DNA of 58,862 nt from Mycobacterium sp. KBS0706 (GCF_005938675.2 NZ_VCCH02000050.1:1-58862), one strand, 5' to 3'; counted from the first letter of the stretch, positions 25,460-34,776 are shown. Notes: generated from the sequence alone by a model not told the origin. A program made the numbers and translations.

Positions 25460-25966
25460 ATGCCGCGACTGTCGCCCTTCGAACTCGGTTCCGCGAACCT
25501 TGCCGCGTTCCTCGACATGCTGGCCTATTCCGAAGGCACCAGCACGATCGCGGGCAGCGACAACGGTTACAGAGTCGTTGTCGGCGGCACGCTGGTGGAA
25601 GACTACGCGGACCATCCCCGCAAGGTGGTCTGGCTGCCCCGGTACAGGATCAGGTCGAGCGCTGCGGGCCGTTACCAATTCCTGGCCCGCACCTGGGATG
25701 ATCTGGCGAAGCGGCTGCGCCTGCCCGATTTCACTCCGGACTCTCAGGATCTCGCCGCGGTCGAGCTGATCCGCGGCCGGCGCGCCGTGGATTTGATCCA
25801 CCAAGGGCGCATCGCGGAGGCGATCGACCGCTGCCGCAACATCTGGGCCAGCCTCCCCGGCGCCGGCTACGGCCAGCGCGAACACAAGCTCGAGGCGCTG
25901 CTCGACGTCTACACCCGCGCCGGCGGCGCCCTGTCCGACACCACCACCCCCCAGGAGCGGAAATGA
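25460..25966 (+). CDS. Endolysin, lambda R-type lytic transglycosylase
   Basis: 168 aa from ATG 25460. The sequence follows phage lambda R closely: FLDMLAYSEGT (catalytic E25), YADHPRK, SSAAGRYQFL and NIWASLPGAGYGQREHK. It cleaves the MurNAc-GlcNAc bond to form anhydro ends. An upstream in-frame opening to 25373 would read through the hairpin and dyad and is rejected. No signal peptide, so release depends on the holin downstream. First gene of the lysis operon. Confidence 0.93.
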   Translation: MPRLSPFELGSANLAAFLDMLAYSEGTSTIAGSDNGYRVVVGGTLVEDYADHPRKVVWLPRYRIRSSAAGRYQFLARTWDDLAKRLRLPDFTPDSQDLAAVELIRGRRAVDLIHQGRIAEAIDRCRNIWASLPGAGYGQREHKLEALLDVYTRAGGALSDTTTPQERK

Positions 25967-26409
25967 TCTCCCTGCGGCCCATGGCCATCTGGGCGGCGTT
26001 CGTCGCGCTGCTGCTCGCCTTCCTCGTCGCCCCGGTCGCCATGGCCAGCGACGGGTTCGTCATCGATTTCACCGCGACCGTCGACTATCTCGTCGGCATC
26101 GTCATCTCGGCGCTCGGCGCTGGCGGCCTGGCCGTCATCGGCTGGGCGGCCAAGCTGCTGCGGCTCAAGGCCGACGATGCGATCCGGACATATCTGGAGA
26201 CGATCGCCGCCCGGTCGATCGACTACGCCCGGAACCGCCTCCTGGAACTGGGGCACGACGTCGCCAAGGTCGAGGTGCGGGACCAGTGGATCGCCGATGC
26301 TGGCACCTATCTGGCTCGGTCGGCGCCGGATGCCCTCAAGCGCTTCGGCCTGACCGAGGAGCGGGTGTCCGACTACATCCGGGCGCGGCTGCCGGCGCCC
26401 GGCTCCTGA
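25963..26409 (+). CDS. Holin-like membrane protein
   Basis: 148 aa, overlapping the endolysin stop. A hydrophobic N-terminal segment (MAIWAAFVALLLAFLVAPVA) and a second one (YLVGIVISALGAGGLAVIGW) precede a long soluble helical domain. This layout and position match LLH-type phage holins, which permeabilise the inner membrane at lysis. Confidence 0.7.
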   Translation: MISLRPMAIWAAFVALLLAFLVAPVAMASDGFVIDFTATVDYLVGIVISALGAGGLAVIGWAAKLLRLKADDAIRTYLETIAARSIDYARNRLLELGHDVAKVEVRDQWIADAGTYLARSAPDALKRFGLTEERVSDYIRARLPAPGS

Positions 26410-26422
26410 CGGCGCGCGCCCG

Positions 26423-26608
26423 ATGTGGGGCGATATCGTCCAGGGACTGGCCGAGCTAATCAAAGCCGCGCTGGTCCCGTTCCTTGCCTTGCGGGCCGCA
26501 CAGGGCGCCGAGGCCGAACGCAACGTCAAGATCCTGGCCCGTCAGAATGAAATCGCTGCCCGCCCTGATGTTGACGACGCTGATCTTGACCGCTGGCTGC
26601 GGAAATAG
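26423..26608 (+). CDS. Small lysis protein, possible inner spanin subunit
   Basis: 61 aa. A moderately hydrophobic helix (LAELIKAALVPFLALRAAQG) leads into a charged helix ending DDADLDRWLRK. The next gene starts inside it in another frame and encodes a lipoprotein, the classic Rz/Rz1 overlap. The membrane helix is weaker than in known i-spanins. Confidence 0.55.
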   Translation: MWGDIVQGLAELIKAALVPFLALRAAQGAEAERNVKILARQNEIAARPDVDDADLDRWLRK

Positions 26609-26747
26609 CGTCTGCCCGACCTTCCCCGTGCCCGGTCCCGGCGTCGCCGACGAATTCGCGGCGCCGCCGGAGAAGCCCGCGACCCGCGCCTGGTACCAGC
26701 GCCTCAAGCGCTTGGACGAGCAGCTCGAGGTGTGCCGTGCCGGATGA
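26547..26747 (+). CDS. Rz1-like outer-membrane lipoprotein (o-spanin)
   Basis: 66 aa from ATG 26547, 62 bases inside the previous gene in a different frame. Lipoprotein signal with lipobox LTAGC, followed by a proline-rich segment (PTFPVPGPGVADEF) as in Rz1 proteins. It would disrupt the outer membrane together with the inner spanin. The overlap itself supports the assignment. Confidence 0.72.
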   Translation: MKSLPALMLTTLILTAGCGNSVCPTFPVPGPGVADEFAAPPEKPATRAWYQRLKRLDEQLEVCRAG

Positions 26748-26961
26748 GTTCGACCAGGCAGCCGAGCTGGAGGAGCGCCTCAGGGCGAAGGCGCTCGACC
26801 CGCATCGGCGTCGTCGCGCCCGCGAGACGGCGGCCGAGGACACGGGGCCGCGGGACTGCGACGGCTGCGGGGAGCCGATTCCGCCCGAGCGGCGCCTGGC
26901 TGCCCCATGGGCGCGGCGCTGCGCCTTCTGCCAATCCATGATCGAGCGCGGGGGGCGCTGA
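26737..26961 (+). CDS. TraR/DksA-type zinc-finger protein
   Basis: 74 aa from GTG 26737. The motif CDGCGEPIPPERRLAAPWAR then RCAFCQ is the C4 finger of the TraR/DksA family. Phage members bind RNA polymerase and alter host transcription like ppGpp plus DksA. Commonly found at this position in Mu-like phages. Confidence 0.85.
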   Translation: MPDEFDQAAELEERLRAKALDPHRRRRARETAAEDTGPRDCDGCGEPIPPERRLAAPWARRCAFCQSMIERGGR

Positions 26962-27317
26962 TGGATTTGTTCTTCGATGCCGTGCGGCAGCACTGGCTGT
27001 GGGTGATCGGGCTGCTGACCATCCTGGCCAACCTCGCCCTGCTGGTGCTGGCCCAGCGCTTCGCCTTGAAGACCGACGTCGCCGCGCTGTCGCAGCGCGT
27101 CGAGAAGGTCGAGCGCGAAACCGTCCTGATCGGGGAGCGCATGAAACACATGCCGACCAGCGACGACATGAAGGCGCTGCAGGCCGCCGTGGCGGTGCAG
27201 AACGCGTCCATCGAGAAGCTGAATGCGAAGTCGGAGGCACACACCGGCACGCTGAGTTCCATCTCGGACCAGCTCGGCATGCTGACCAACCATCTGCTCG
27301 GACGGGGTGGCCAATGA
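26961..27317 (+). CDS. DUF2730-type membrane-anchored coiled-coil protein
   Basis: 118 aa from ATG 26961. One N-terminal membrane helix (WLWVIGLLTILANLALLVLA) then a coiled coil (AALSQRVEKVERETVLIGER). Matches the Mu gp25-like DUF2730 family by layout and place; role unknown. Confidence 0.72.
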   Translation: MDLFFDAVRQHWLWVIGLLTILANLALLVLAQRFALKTDVAALSQRVEKVERETVLIGERMKHMPTSDDMKALQAAVAVQNASIEKLNAKSEAHTGTLSSISDQLGMLTNHLLGRGGQ

Positions 27318-27910
27318 TCGCACTCGCCGAACGCCTGGCCGAGCACCGGCGCCTGGCCATCCTGCGCTGCCTCGCCGACCTGCCGGCCGAGGAACGGGAA
27401 CGCCTGCTGGTCCTGGCTTTGCTGACCCTGCTGCCGCAGGGCGCCGGCAACGTCTCCCTCATCCGCGACCTGACCGCCGATGCCGGAGCACCGATCGTCC
27501 GCGACAAGATCCTGGCGCATGGCGCCTGGCTGCAGGATCATGCCCTGGTCGTCGCCGGCCAGGACCGGAGCGGAGTGGACACCCTGGCCGTCACCGAACG
27601 CGGTGCTGAGATCGCCGAAGGCCGTCGCGCCTGGCCGGGTGTGGCCCCGGTCGTCCATATCGACTGGCTGTGCGCGCGGCTGGCGAGCCTGGCCATGGCA
27701 TCGAGCCGGGCCGAGGTGGACGCGGACATCCTGTTCTTGGTGACAGCCAACCTGCTCGACACCAGCCTGACCGACGCCATGCTGGTGCTGACGGCGCGGG
27801 GCGGCGACGTCGCGATCGGCCGCGAGGTGGTCCCCGGCGTCCGCAAGCCGTCGTTCGGCGCCGTGATGCGGGCCGGCGCCGCGGCGGCCCGCTCGATCCT
27901 GGAGCGCTGA
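27314..27910 (+). CDS. Mu gp26-like winged-helix protein
   Basis: 198 aa from ATG 27314, overlapping the previous stop. The N-terminal 100 residues (LAEHRRLAILRCLADLP, VSLIRDLTADAGAPIVRDKI, LAVTERGAEIAEGR) form the winged helix typical of the VpaChn25_0724-type phage family before the small terminase. The C-terminal 90 residues are extra compared with that family and unrecognised. Confidence 0.7.
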   Translation: MIALAERLAEHRRLAILRCLADLPAEERERLLVLALLTLLPQGAGNVSLIRDLTADAGAPIVRDKILAHGAWLQDHALVVAGQDRSGVDTLAVTERGAEIAEGRRAWPGVAPVVHIDWLCARLASLAMASSRAEVDADILFLVTANLLDTSLTDAMLVLTARGGDVAIGREVVPGVRKPSFGAVMRAGAAAARSILER

Positions 27911-27912
27911 CC

Positions 27913-28413
27913 ATGGCGCATGGTCAGGAAGTGAAGACTGCCGTCCGCGGCAGCTACATCTATGAGCGCCTGTCGCTGGAGGCTGCCGCCGACAAGCATG
28001 ACGTGGCCCTGGGCACCGTGCGTCGTTGGAAGGGGCTGGCGGCGGCGATGGGGGACGACTGGGACAAGGCGCGCGGCGCCGCCGCCCTGTCGACCTCCGG
28101 CGCGGGGATGATCGCCCAGATGGTGCTGGCCGACTTCCTGACGCTGCACCAGGCCACCATGGACCAGCTCCGCGACGAGAGGGATGTCCCGGCGCTGGAC
28201 AAGGCGGAGGCGATCAGCCGGCTGTCGGACGCCTTCCACAAGACCATGGCCGCGGTCGCCAAGGCCGCGCCCGAGCTGGGTCGCTATGCCGTCGCCACCG
28301 AGCTGCTGCAGCTGCTGGCCGTGTTCGTCCGCGACCGGTTCCCGCAGCATGGCGCAGCCATGGCCGAGGTGCTGGAGCCCTTTGCTGGCTTCGTCGCCGA
28401 GAAGTATGGCTGA
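27913..28413 (+). CDS. Small terminase subunit-like protein (DUF1804, Mu gp27)
   Basis: 166 aa from ATG 27913. HTH at the N-terminus (SLEAAADKHDVALGTVRRWK) and an all-helical body (DKAEAISRLSDAFHKTMAAV) match DUF1804. It should recognise the left-end packaging site. Sits directly before the large terminase. Confidence 0.82.
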   Translation: MAHGQEVKTAVRGSYIYERLSLEAAADKHDVALGTVRRWKGLAAAMGDDWDKARGAAALSTSGAGMIAQMVLADFLTLHQATMDQLRDERDVPALDKAEAISRLSDAFHKTMAAVAKAAPELGRYAVATELLQLLAVFVRDRFPQHGAAMAEVLEPFAGFVAEKYG

Positions 28414-28415
28414 CG

Positions 28416-30050
28416 ATGGCGAAGGGCGCCGGCAGGCAGACGAAGAAGGCCGAGTTTCTCCAGGCCATGGCGGCGTTGGCCGCCGAGGTGCGCCAGGAGA
28501 TCGAGAACAGCGTCCAAGGGTTCAGCCCCGATCCGGTCGCGCGGAAGGCACGGATCGAGCGGGGCGCGACCGACTTCGGCTTTTTCTGCGCGACCTACTT
28601 CCCGCACTACGTCACCAGCGCCGCGAGCGGCTTCCACACCTGGCTCTATGCGACCCTGCCGGGGCTGATCCACAACCCGGCGAAGACGACCGGCGCCCGT
28701 GAAGCCATCGCCGCGCCGCGCGGCAACGCCAAGACCACCCACGGCCAGATGTTCATCATCTGGTGCATCGTCTACGGGTACAAACGCTTCCCGGTGGTGA
28801 TGTCGGACGCCAGCGACCAGGCCGCCGCCATTCTGGAGGGGATCAAGGTCGAGCTGGAGGTCAACCCGCGCCTGGCGCAGGACTTCCCGGACGCCACGGG
28901 CGTCGGCCGCGTCTGGCAGGTCGGCATCATCGTCACCCGCAATCACGTCAAGGTGCAGGCGTTCGGCTCGGGCAAGCGCCTGCGCGGCGTCCGGCATGGT
29001 GCCTATCGACCCGACCTGGCCTGGCTCGACGATCTGGAGAACGACGATAACGTCCGATCCCTCGAGCAGCGCGACAAGCTGGAAGCCTGGATCGACAAGG
29101 CGGTCGAGCCGCTCGGGCCGCCGGACGGCTCCATGGACATGATCTATGTCGGGACGATTCTGCACTATGACGCCGTCCTGGCGCGGAAGCTGCGCAACCC
29201 GATGTGGCGGCCGACCGTCTTCCGGGCCATCGTCCGCTGGCCGGATCGGATGGACCTGTGGGAGCGGTGGGAGGAGATCCTCCGCAACGACGGCGAGCCG
29301 GCGGCCGACGCCTTCTATGCCGAGAACCGCGCGCTCATGGATGCCGGCGCCGAGGTGCTCTGGCCGGCGGTGCAGCCTTTCGTCCGGCTGATGAAGATCC
29401 GCGTCCGGATCAAGGTCGGGCCGTTCGACTGCGAGTATCAGAACGACCCGGTCAGCAGCGAGGACGCGCTGTTCGGCAAGCCGACATTCTGGGTCTCGCG
29501 CCTGACGCACTGGATGTTCTTCGGCGCCTGCGACCCCAGCCTCGGGAAACAGAACCGCGGGCGCGATCCCTCGGCCCTGCTGGTCGGCGGCATGAATCGC
29601 GAGACCGGCATCCTCGACGTGGTCGAGGCCAAGATCGCCCGGCGCCTGCCCGACAAGATCATAGAGGACGTCATCGCCCTGCAGCGGGACTACCGCTGCC
29701 TCGTCTGGGGCGTGGAAGCGGTCCAGTTCCAGGAATTCTTCCGGACGGAGCTGGTCCGCCGTTCGGCGCAGCGGGGCGTGCCGGTGCCGGCGATGCCGAT
29801 CCTGACCAAGTCAGACAAGGCCCTGCGGATCGAGAGCCTGCAGCCGCATGTCGCTAACGGTCTGATCCGGTTTCATCCGGGCCAGACCGTGCTGCTCGAC
29901 CAGCTGCGGCACTTCCCGAAGGGCGATCACGACGACGGGCCGGACTGCCTCGAAATGCTGTGGGTGCTGGCGATGGCGCGGCTGCGCATGGGCGCCGGCA
30001 TCCAGCACGCCACGGGCCGGCCAGGGCCATACCAGGGATACGGACTATGA
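28416..30050 (+). CDS. Large terminase subunit (Mu gp28-like)
   Basis: Packaging motor, 544 aa from ATG 28416. The ATPase has a deviant Walker A APRGNAKTT (100-108) and Walker B LAWLDDLEN (201-209, D205-D206). The nuclease domain opens with FFGACDPSLGKQ, giving a metal aspartate, and includes VEAVQFQEFF. Length and motifs fit the Mu-like headful family. It is unrelated to the outer prophage terminase, which has a normal GGRGSGKS. Overlaps the portal start. Confidence 0.92.
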   Translation: MAKGAGRQTKKAEFLQAMAALAAEVRQEIENSVQGFSPDPVARKARIERGATDFGFFCATYFPHYVTSAASGFHTWLYATLPGLIHNPAKTTGAREAIAAPRGNAKTTHGQMFIIWCIVYGYKRFPVVMSDASDQAAAILEGIKVELEVNPRLAQDFPDATGVGRVWQVGIIVTRNHVKVQAFGSGKRLRGVRHGAYRPDLAWLDDLENDDNVRSLEQRDKLEAWIDKAVEPLGPPDGSMDMIYVGTILHYDAVLARKLRNPMWRPTVFRAIVRWPDRMDLWERWEEILRNDGEPAADAFYAENRALMDAGAEVLWPAVQPFVRLMKIRVRIKVGPFDCEYQNDPVSSEDALFGKPTFWVSRLTHWMFFGACDPSLGKQNRGRDPSALLVGGMNRETGILDVVEAKIARRLPDKIIEDVIALQRDYRCLVWGVEAVQFQEFFRTELVRRSAQRGVPVPAMPILTKSDKALRIESLQPHVANGLIRFHPGQTVLLDQLRHFPKGDHDDGPDCLEMLWVLAMARLRMGAGIQHATGRPGPYQGYGL

Positions 30051-31582
30051 CCGACCAGCAGACCGCGCCGGCCGCAAGGGCGCTTGTCCGGATGCCAGAG
30101 CAGGCCACGGCGCGCCGGGACATCACGATCCTCGGATGGGGTGACATCCTCCGCCCCCAGGACGACATCCTGGCCCGGCGCAGCGTCGGCAAGGGGCTAA
30201 AGCTCTACGACGAGTTGGCCCGCGACGGGCACGTCTCCGGCGTGCTCGATAAGCGCAAGCGGGCCGTGGTGTCGCGCGACTGGAAGGTCGAGCCTGGCGG
30301 CACCAGGCGCGCCGACAAACAGGCCGCCAAGCTGGTAGAGCGGGTACTCGCCGGCGAATGGGGGCTCGCCTTCGACGGGCTGTGCCTGGACCTGCTCGAC
30401 GCCCAGCTCAAGGGCTATGCCACCAGCGAGCTGATCTGGGAGCTGCGGGACGGGTTCATCGTTCCGGTCGCGGCTAAGGCGCGTGATCCGCGGCGGTTCG
30501 TGTTCAACCGGGGTTGGGAGCTTCGGCTCCTGACCCCCGAAAACCAGCTCGACGGGGAAGCGCTGCCGGCGCGGAAGTTCCTGGTCCATCGCTTCGGCAC
30601 CAGCTTCGATCCCTACGGCCTCGGCCTGGGGCACCGGTTGTTCTGGCCGTGCTTTTTCAAACGCAACGCCGTCCAATTTTGGGCGCTGTTCTGCGAAAAG
30701 TTCGGCATGCCGACGGCCAAGGGCACCTATGGCCCCGGCGTCGACCCCGACAAGCTGCTGCGCGACCTGGCCGGCCTGGCGCAGGACAGCGCGGTGGTGG
30801 TGCCCGAAGGGACGGTGGTCGAGTTCCTCGAAGCAGCCCGCGCCGGCGGCGTCGACACCTATGAGAAGTTCCTCCGCTGGCTCGACGAGCAGATCTCCGA
30901 GGCCGTGCTGGGCGAGACCCTCTCGACCAACATCGGGCAGAGCGGCAGTCGGGCGGCGAGCGAGACGCACAACGAGGTGCGGCAGGATCTGTGCGACGGC
31001 GACTGCGACGAGCTGTCGGCCACGCTGAACGGCCAGCTGCTGACCTGGATCACCGAGGCGAACTATCTCGGGGCGGCGCCGCCGACCGTCTGGCGGCCCC
31101 GGCCGGAGAACCGGAAGGAAGCGGCCGAGACCAGCAAGGCCGAGACGGATGCGAAGATCTCGGCCGTCGACTATGTCGATCGGATGCGGGCTGCCGGCTA
31201 CGAGCCAGAAGATCCCGAGGCCGAGTTCGTCGACCAGGTCAACGGACGGTGGTTCTTCGTCGGCAAGCCCGAGCCGGCAGCCCTGCCGCCGGAGCAGCAG
31301 CCCCGGGCCGCCGCTTTCGCGGCGCCCACCGTGCGGGACGCCGGCGACGATCTGACCGACCAGATCGAGGCGGCTGGCGGCCCCGTGCTGGACGCGATGA
31401 TCGACGCGGTCAAGGCCGAGCTGGACCAAGCGATCCGCCTGCGCGAGACGCCGGTGCAGTTCTCGGCACGCCTGGCGCGGCTGGAGTCGACCATGCCGAT
31501 CGACGGCCTGGCCGAGCTGCTGCGCGACGGCCTGGCCCTGGCCGCTGTGACCGGCATGAGCGACCAAGCCGATGGTCGGTGA
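30047..31582 (+). CDS. Portal protein (DUF935, Mu gp29)
   Basis: 511 aa from ATG 30047 (ATGA overlap). Family features: DELARDGHVSGVLDKRKRAV, FFKRNAVQFWALFCEKFGMP and GETLSTNIGQSGSRAASETH. It forms the dodecameric head vertex ring through which DNA enters. The C-terminal 130 residues are alanine/proline-rich then helical, usual for the family. Confidence 0.92.
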   Translation: MTDQQTAPAARALVRMPEQATARRDITILGWGDILRPQDDILARRSVGKGLKLYDELARDGHVSGVLDKRKRAVVSRDWKVEPGGTRRADKQAAKLVERVLAGEWGLAFDGLCLDLLDAQLKGYATSELIWELRDGFIVPVAAKARDPRRFVFNRGWELRLLTPENQLDGEALPARKFLVHRFGTSFDPYGLGLGHRLFWPCFFKRNAVQFWALFCEKFGMPTAKGTYGPGVDPDKLLRDLAGLAQDSAVVVPEGTVVEFLEAARAGGVDTYEKFLRWLDEQISEAVLGETLSTNIGQSGSRAASETHNEVRQDLCDGDCDELSATLNGQLLTWITEANYLGAAPPTVWRPRPENRKEAAETSKAETDAKISAVDYVDRMRAAGYEPEDPEAEFVDQVNGRWFFVGKPEPAALPPEQQPRAAAFAAPTVRDAGDDLTDQIEAAGGPVLDAMIDAVKAELDQAIRLRETPVQFSARLARLESTMPIDGLAELLRDGLALAAVTGMSDQADGR

Positions 31583-32867
31583 AGCCGTCCCCGTCTCGCT
31601 GACGCCGGTCCACTTCATCGAGGCGATAGACCACTTCCGCAGCAAAACCAACCTGCCGACCAACAGTTGGTCGGACCTGATGCACCAGGCCCATGCGCGG
31701 GCCTTCTCGGTGGCCGGCGCCACCTCGGCTTCATTGCTCGCCGACTTCCGCCAGGCGCTCGACCAGGCCATCGCCTCCGGCGGCACGCTGGAGACGTTCC
31801 GAGCGGACTTCGACCGGATCGTCGCCCAGCACGGCTGGAGCTATCACGGCAGCCGCAACTGGCGCAGCCGAGTCATCTTCGAGACCAACACCCGCATGGC
31901 CTACAGCTCGGGCCGCTGGCAGCAGGCCCAGAGGCTCAAGGCGACCCGGCCCTATGCCCGGTATGTGGACGTGCACGACGCGCGCACCCGGCCGGAGCAC
32001 TACGCCTGGCACGACATCGTCCTGCCGATCGACCATCCCTGGTGGAAAACTCACTGGCCGCCCAACGGCTGGAATTGCCGGTGCCACGCCCAGAGCCTGT
32101 CGGAACGGGACCTTAAGCGATTCGGTTTGAAGGTCACCGTCGATCCGCCTGAGATCGAGATGGAACCGCGCGAGGTCCGTGCTCCGGACGGCTCGACCGA
32201 GATAATCTGGACGCCAAAAGGCATCGACACCGGCTTTGGCTACAATCCCGGCGACAGCTGGATGCGCGGCGTCACCCCGCCCGAGTTGCGGCAGCCGCTA
32301 CCGCGGCCGAAACCTTCAAGCCCACCCTTGCCAGGTCAGGCGCCGTCCCGGCTCGATGCTTTGCCTCGATCGACGTCGATCCCCCACCTTCCTCCGCTGC
32401 CCTCCATGCCGTTGTCGCCTGTGCCCGAGCTCCCGATCGGCCTGACGGAGGAGAACTTCGTTCGCGCGTTCCTTCAGGAGTTCGGCGGGCAAATCGGGCA
32501 GCCCCTGGTGTGGCGCGATCCCAGCGGGACGCGCACAGTCATCACCGACGAGCTGTTTCGGACCTACGACGGCACATTTAAGGTGACTAGACAGGGTCGG
32601 GACGAATACCTCCTGGCTCTGGCCGCCGCGCTGAAAGACCCAGACGAGATCTGGCTGGATTGGTTCGATGTCGCTCAGCCAGGTCAGCCAACGAATTACA
32701 TCCTGCGGAGGCGCTATCTGAGGCGGTTTGACGACGACAAGCGACGCGGCGGGCTGGTGGCATTTGAGTGGACCCCCAAGGGATGGTCCAGCGTCACCCT
32801 TGCTTCGCCGACCTCTACGGAGCAGCTCAGCCGCGCACGCTACGGCATCCTACTGTACCAGCGTTGA
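31572..32867 (+). CDS. Minor head protein F fused to a PBECR2-like nuclease domain
   Basis: 431 aa. Residues about 1-200 are the SPP1 gp7/Mu gpF head morphogenesis domain (NWRSRVIFETNTRMAYSSGR; WWKTHWPPNGWNCRCHAQSL). After a proline-rich linker (about 230-285), residues about 290-431 match the phage Barnase-EndoU-ColicinE5/D-RelE-like nuclease 2 fold (PDEIWLDW..., YLRRFDD, ending ARYGILLYQR). The domain would be packaged in the head and may be injected with DNA; target RNA or DNA is unknown. Confidence 0.85.
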   Translation: MVGEAVPVSLTPVHFIEAIDHFRSKTNLPTNSWSDLMHQAHARAFSVAGATSASLLADFRQALDQAIASGGTLETFRADFDRIVAQHGWSYHGSRNWRSRVIFETNTRMAYSSGRWQQAQRLKATRPYARYVDVHDARTRPEHYAWHDIVLPIDHPWWKTHWPPNGWNCRCHAQSLSERDLKRFGLKVTVDPPEIEMEPREVRAPDGSTEIIWTPKGIDTGFGYNPGDSWMRGVTPPELRQPLPRPKPSSPPLPGQAPSRLDALPRSTSIPHLPPLPSMPLSPVPELPIGLTEENFVRAFLQEFGGQIGQPLVWRDPSGTRTVITDELFRTYDGTFKVTRQGRDEYLLALAAALKDPDEIWLDWFDVAQPGQPTNYILRRRYLRRFDDDKRRGGLVAFEWTPKGWSSVTLASPTSTEQLSRARYGILLYQR

Positions 32868-33045
32868 TCGTTGGCTCGGCCGAGACCCGCCCCCCGCGAG
32901 CCGTTCCGCGGTATTGCGCGCGGGCAGTGTGGCCCAGCCAACGGCGCCTAGTCAGCTGTATGCTTTGTAAGGGGATAGGTTTAGGCTCTCGTCATTTAAG
33001 CCACCACGCGCGCAAGCAGCCGAGTTCTGCCCACCGCGAAGGGTC

Positions 33046-34776
33046 ATGGGGCATATCAACATGGTCTCCGGTTTACCTGAGTCTCAAATCGTATATTTCT
33101 CAATCGGCGATGCGATTGCCGCCCTCGGCATAACACTAGCCATCCCACAATTTCTAAAGCCAATCTATCGGTTCCGACTGTCTAACATGCCGATCGGCCT
33201 GTATACAGCTTACACACTTGTATTTGCTGGCGCTGCATTTGCCTTTGTCGCCGCCTTGATACCCAAGGCGAATATACCAGACGCCTGGATTGTTGGAATA
33301 TCTATTTTCTGGGAACTTCTGTCAGGAGTGGCTTTTGCATCAGGACTCCTAATTATTACTGCATCGTTCCTCATTGTTGCCAAACTACAAAAAGGTAAGT
33401 ACAAAACATTTGTAAATTTATCCGGTCGAATGCTAGCTCACGCAGATGACGTCGATCGAGTGGATTTTGTTCGAGAGATTATACCGAGTATTCCGGACAT
33501 GTGTAGGGCTGCCGTATTTCTGGAGCGGGCGCCCAGTGATGATGCTTTTTATTCATTCACGCACGATGCGGATCTTAGAGATGGAGAGTGTGCAGTTGCC
33601 CTCTTGCGTTTAATGGCAGACCCCAGTTTTTGTGAGACTATCGTCTCGAAGTGTTCTTGGGATTCTGCGGAACTACTTGTGGGAATTAGTAAAGGAGGCA
33701 ATGCGCCGCTTGCGGCGGAGTTGTTTGTCCGTGAGATTGGTCGACAAGCGATCCGCGCAGAACGATCCGCGCTTACCCGCGAGATGGAATTTGGAGGGCT
33801 TCGTGAAGCTCCCGTTCTGACAGCAGCTTTGTTTTCAGACGAGGTAATCGTCCGTGCGTATTCGCCCATTAGCGGCATCCGGTATGACGATTTGCGAGGA
33901 GTGAGGGTTGATTTTATTCGAAGCCTATCTCATGCTTCTGAACAGACAATCCTAACATTAAACAACTGTGGCGACTATTGGTCGGGGCACGGCATATATG
34001 AACTTGCAGAGAAGTACGAGTGGATTTGTCATGATATCGTTGACCAAATAAAAGTTGATCCCGGGAAAAAGCATTTGATCTCTTATTTGAGGATAGGCGT
34101 CCGTAACTATATAAAATTGGTACAGAATTCATTTGTCGCAATGAATGAGGAAATTAGGCGAGCGCTTTACGCGGTTGAGTATGAAGCGTTGACTCGAAAA
34201 TTCAACGTTGTCCAAGGAGTGGCAGAATTAGTAGTCAGAATTATGTGCGGCAATGCGAACAATTTTTCAAATTTTGACGATCCATTTTGGTCCATAAATT
34301 ATGGTATGATGGATCAAATATTTCCTAGATTCGGCAATATTCCCGTTGGAATGAATCCGCTACAACAACGCGTAGCTATACTACTTATTGCGGAAATGAA
34401 GGAGAACATGAAGGGCCGATTTCCCGCTGTGAGCAAGATTATACTCGCAACTATTGGCCCAATTGGTGATGATGATAAAAGAAAAATAGGTACGGCATTT
34501 GAAATTCTTAAAGATGCAATTTATAAAGAACTGGGCTCATATAAAATATTTTACCAAGAGGATCCCGAGAGAGCGCAACGCTTTTTGCCAGGTAATGTGA
34601 GATATTCTATCGAGCATGACACATTGTTTCACCGTTATCGGAATGGTCTTGAGCGAGCTACAGAGTTAGCCCGCGTCCACGTCGGAGCGGTGAATTTGTA
34701 TGATCCATCCCTGCGGCGCGATTATTCGATCTATGAGCAGCGTCATAGGGAGCCGCCTGAGCCCCTTGAACCCTGA
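33046..34776 (+). CDS. Membrane-anchored cargo protein, unknown (AT-rich)
   Basis: 576 aa from ATG 33046 (AAGGG upstream). Three N-terminal membrane helices at about 20-37, 52-71 and 83-112 (last one includes LLSGVAFASGLLIITASFLI). The remaining 460 residues are soluble and mainly helical, with no motif I know. Codon use is strikingly AT-rich next to the GC-rich phage genes, with many AAA, ATA and TTT codons, so it was acquired recently. It breaks the normal Mu order between gpF and gpI. Inference: a lysogenic conversion gene such as a superinfection-exclusion or abortive-infection membrane effector. No clear promoter was found in 32868-33045. Confidence 0.7.
   Translation: MGHINMVSGLPESQIVYFSIGDAIAALGITLAIPQFLKPIYRFRLSNMPIGLYTAYTLVFAGAAFAFVAALIPKANIPDAWIVGISIFWELLSGVAFASGLLIITASFLIVAKLQKGKYKTFVNLSGRMLAHADDVDRVDFVREIIPSIPDMCRAAVFLERAPSDDAFYSFTHDADLRDGECAVALLRLMADPSFCETIVSKCSWDSAELLVGISKGGNAPLAAELFVREIGRQAIRAERSALTREMEFGGLREAPVLTAALFSDEVIVRAYSPISGIRYDDLRGVRVDFIRSLSHASEQTILTLNNCGDYWSGHGIYELAEKYEWICHDIVDQIKVDPGKKHLISYLRIGVRNYIKLVQNSFVAMNEEIRRALYAVEYEALTRKFNVVQGVAELVVRIMCGNANNFSNFDDPFWSINYGMMDQIFPRFGNIPVGMNPLQQRVAILLIAEMKENMKGRFPAVSKIILATIGPIGDDDKRKIGTAFEILKDAIYKELGSYKIFYQEDPERAQRFLPGNVRYSIEHDTLFHRYRNGLERATELARVHVGAVNLYDPSLRRDYSIYEQRHREPPEPLEP

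Noticed and set aside
28284..31786. Large minus-strand frames over terminase and portal genes
   Set aside because: High-GC antisense frames; the plus-strand products match known families.
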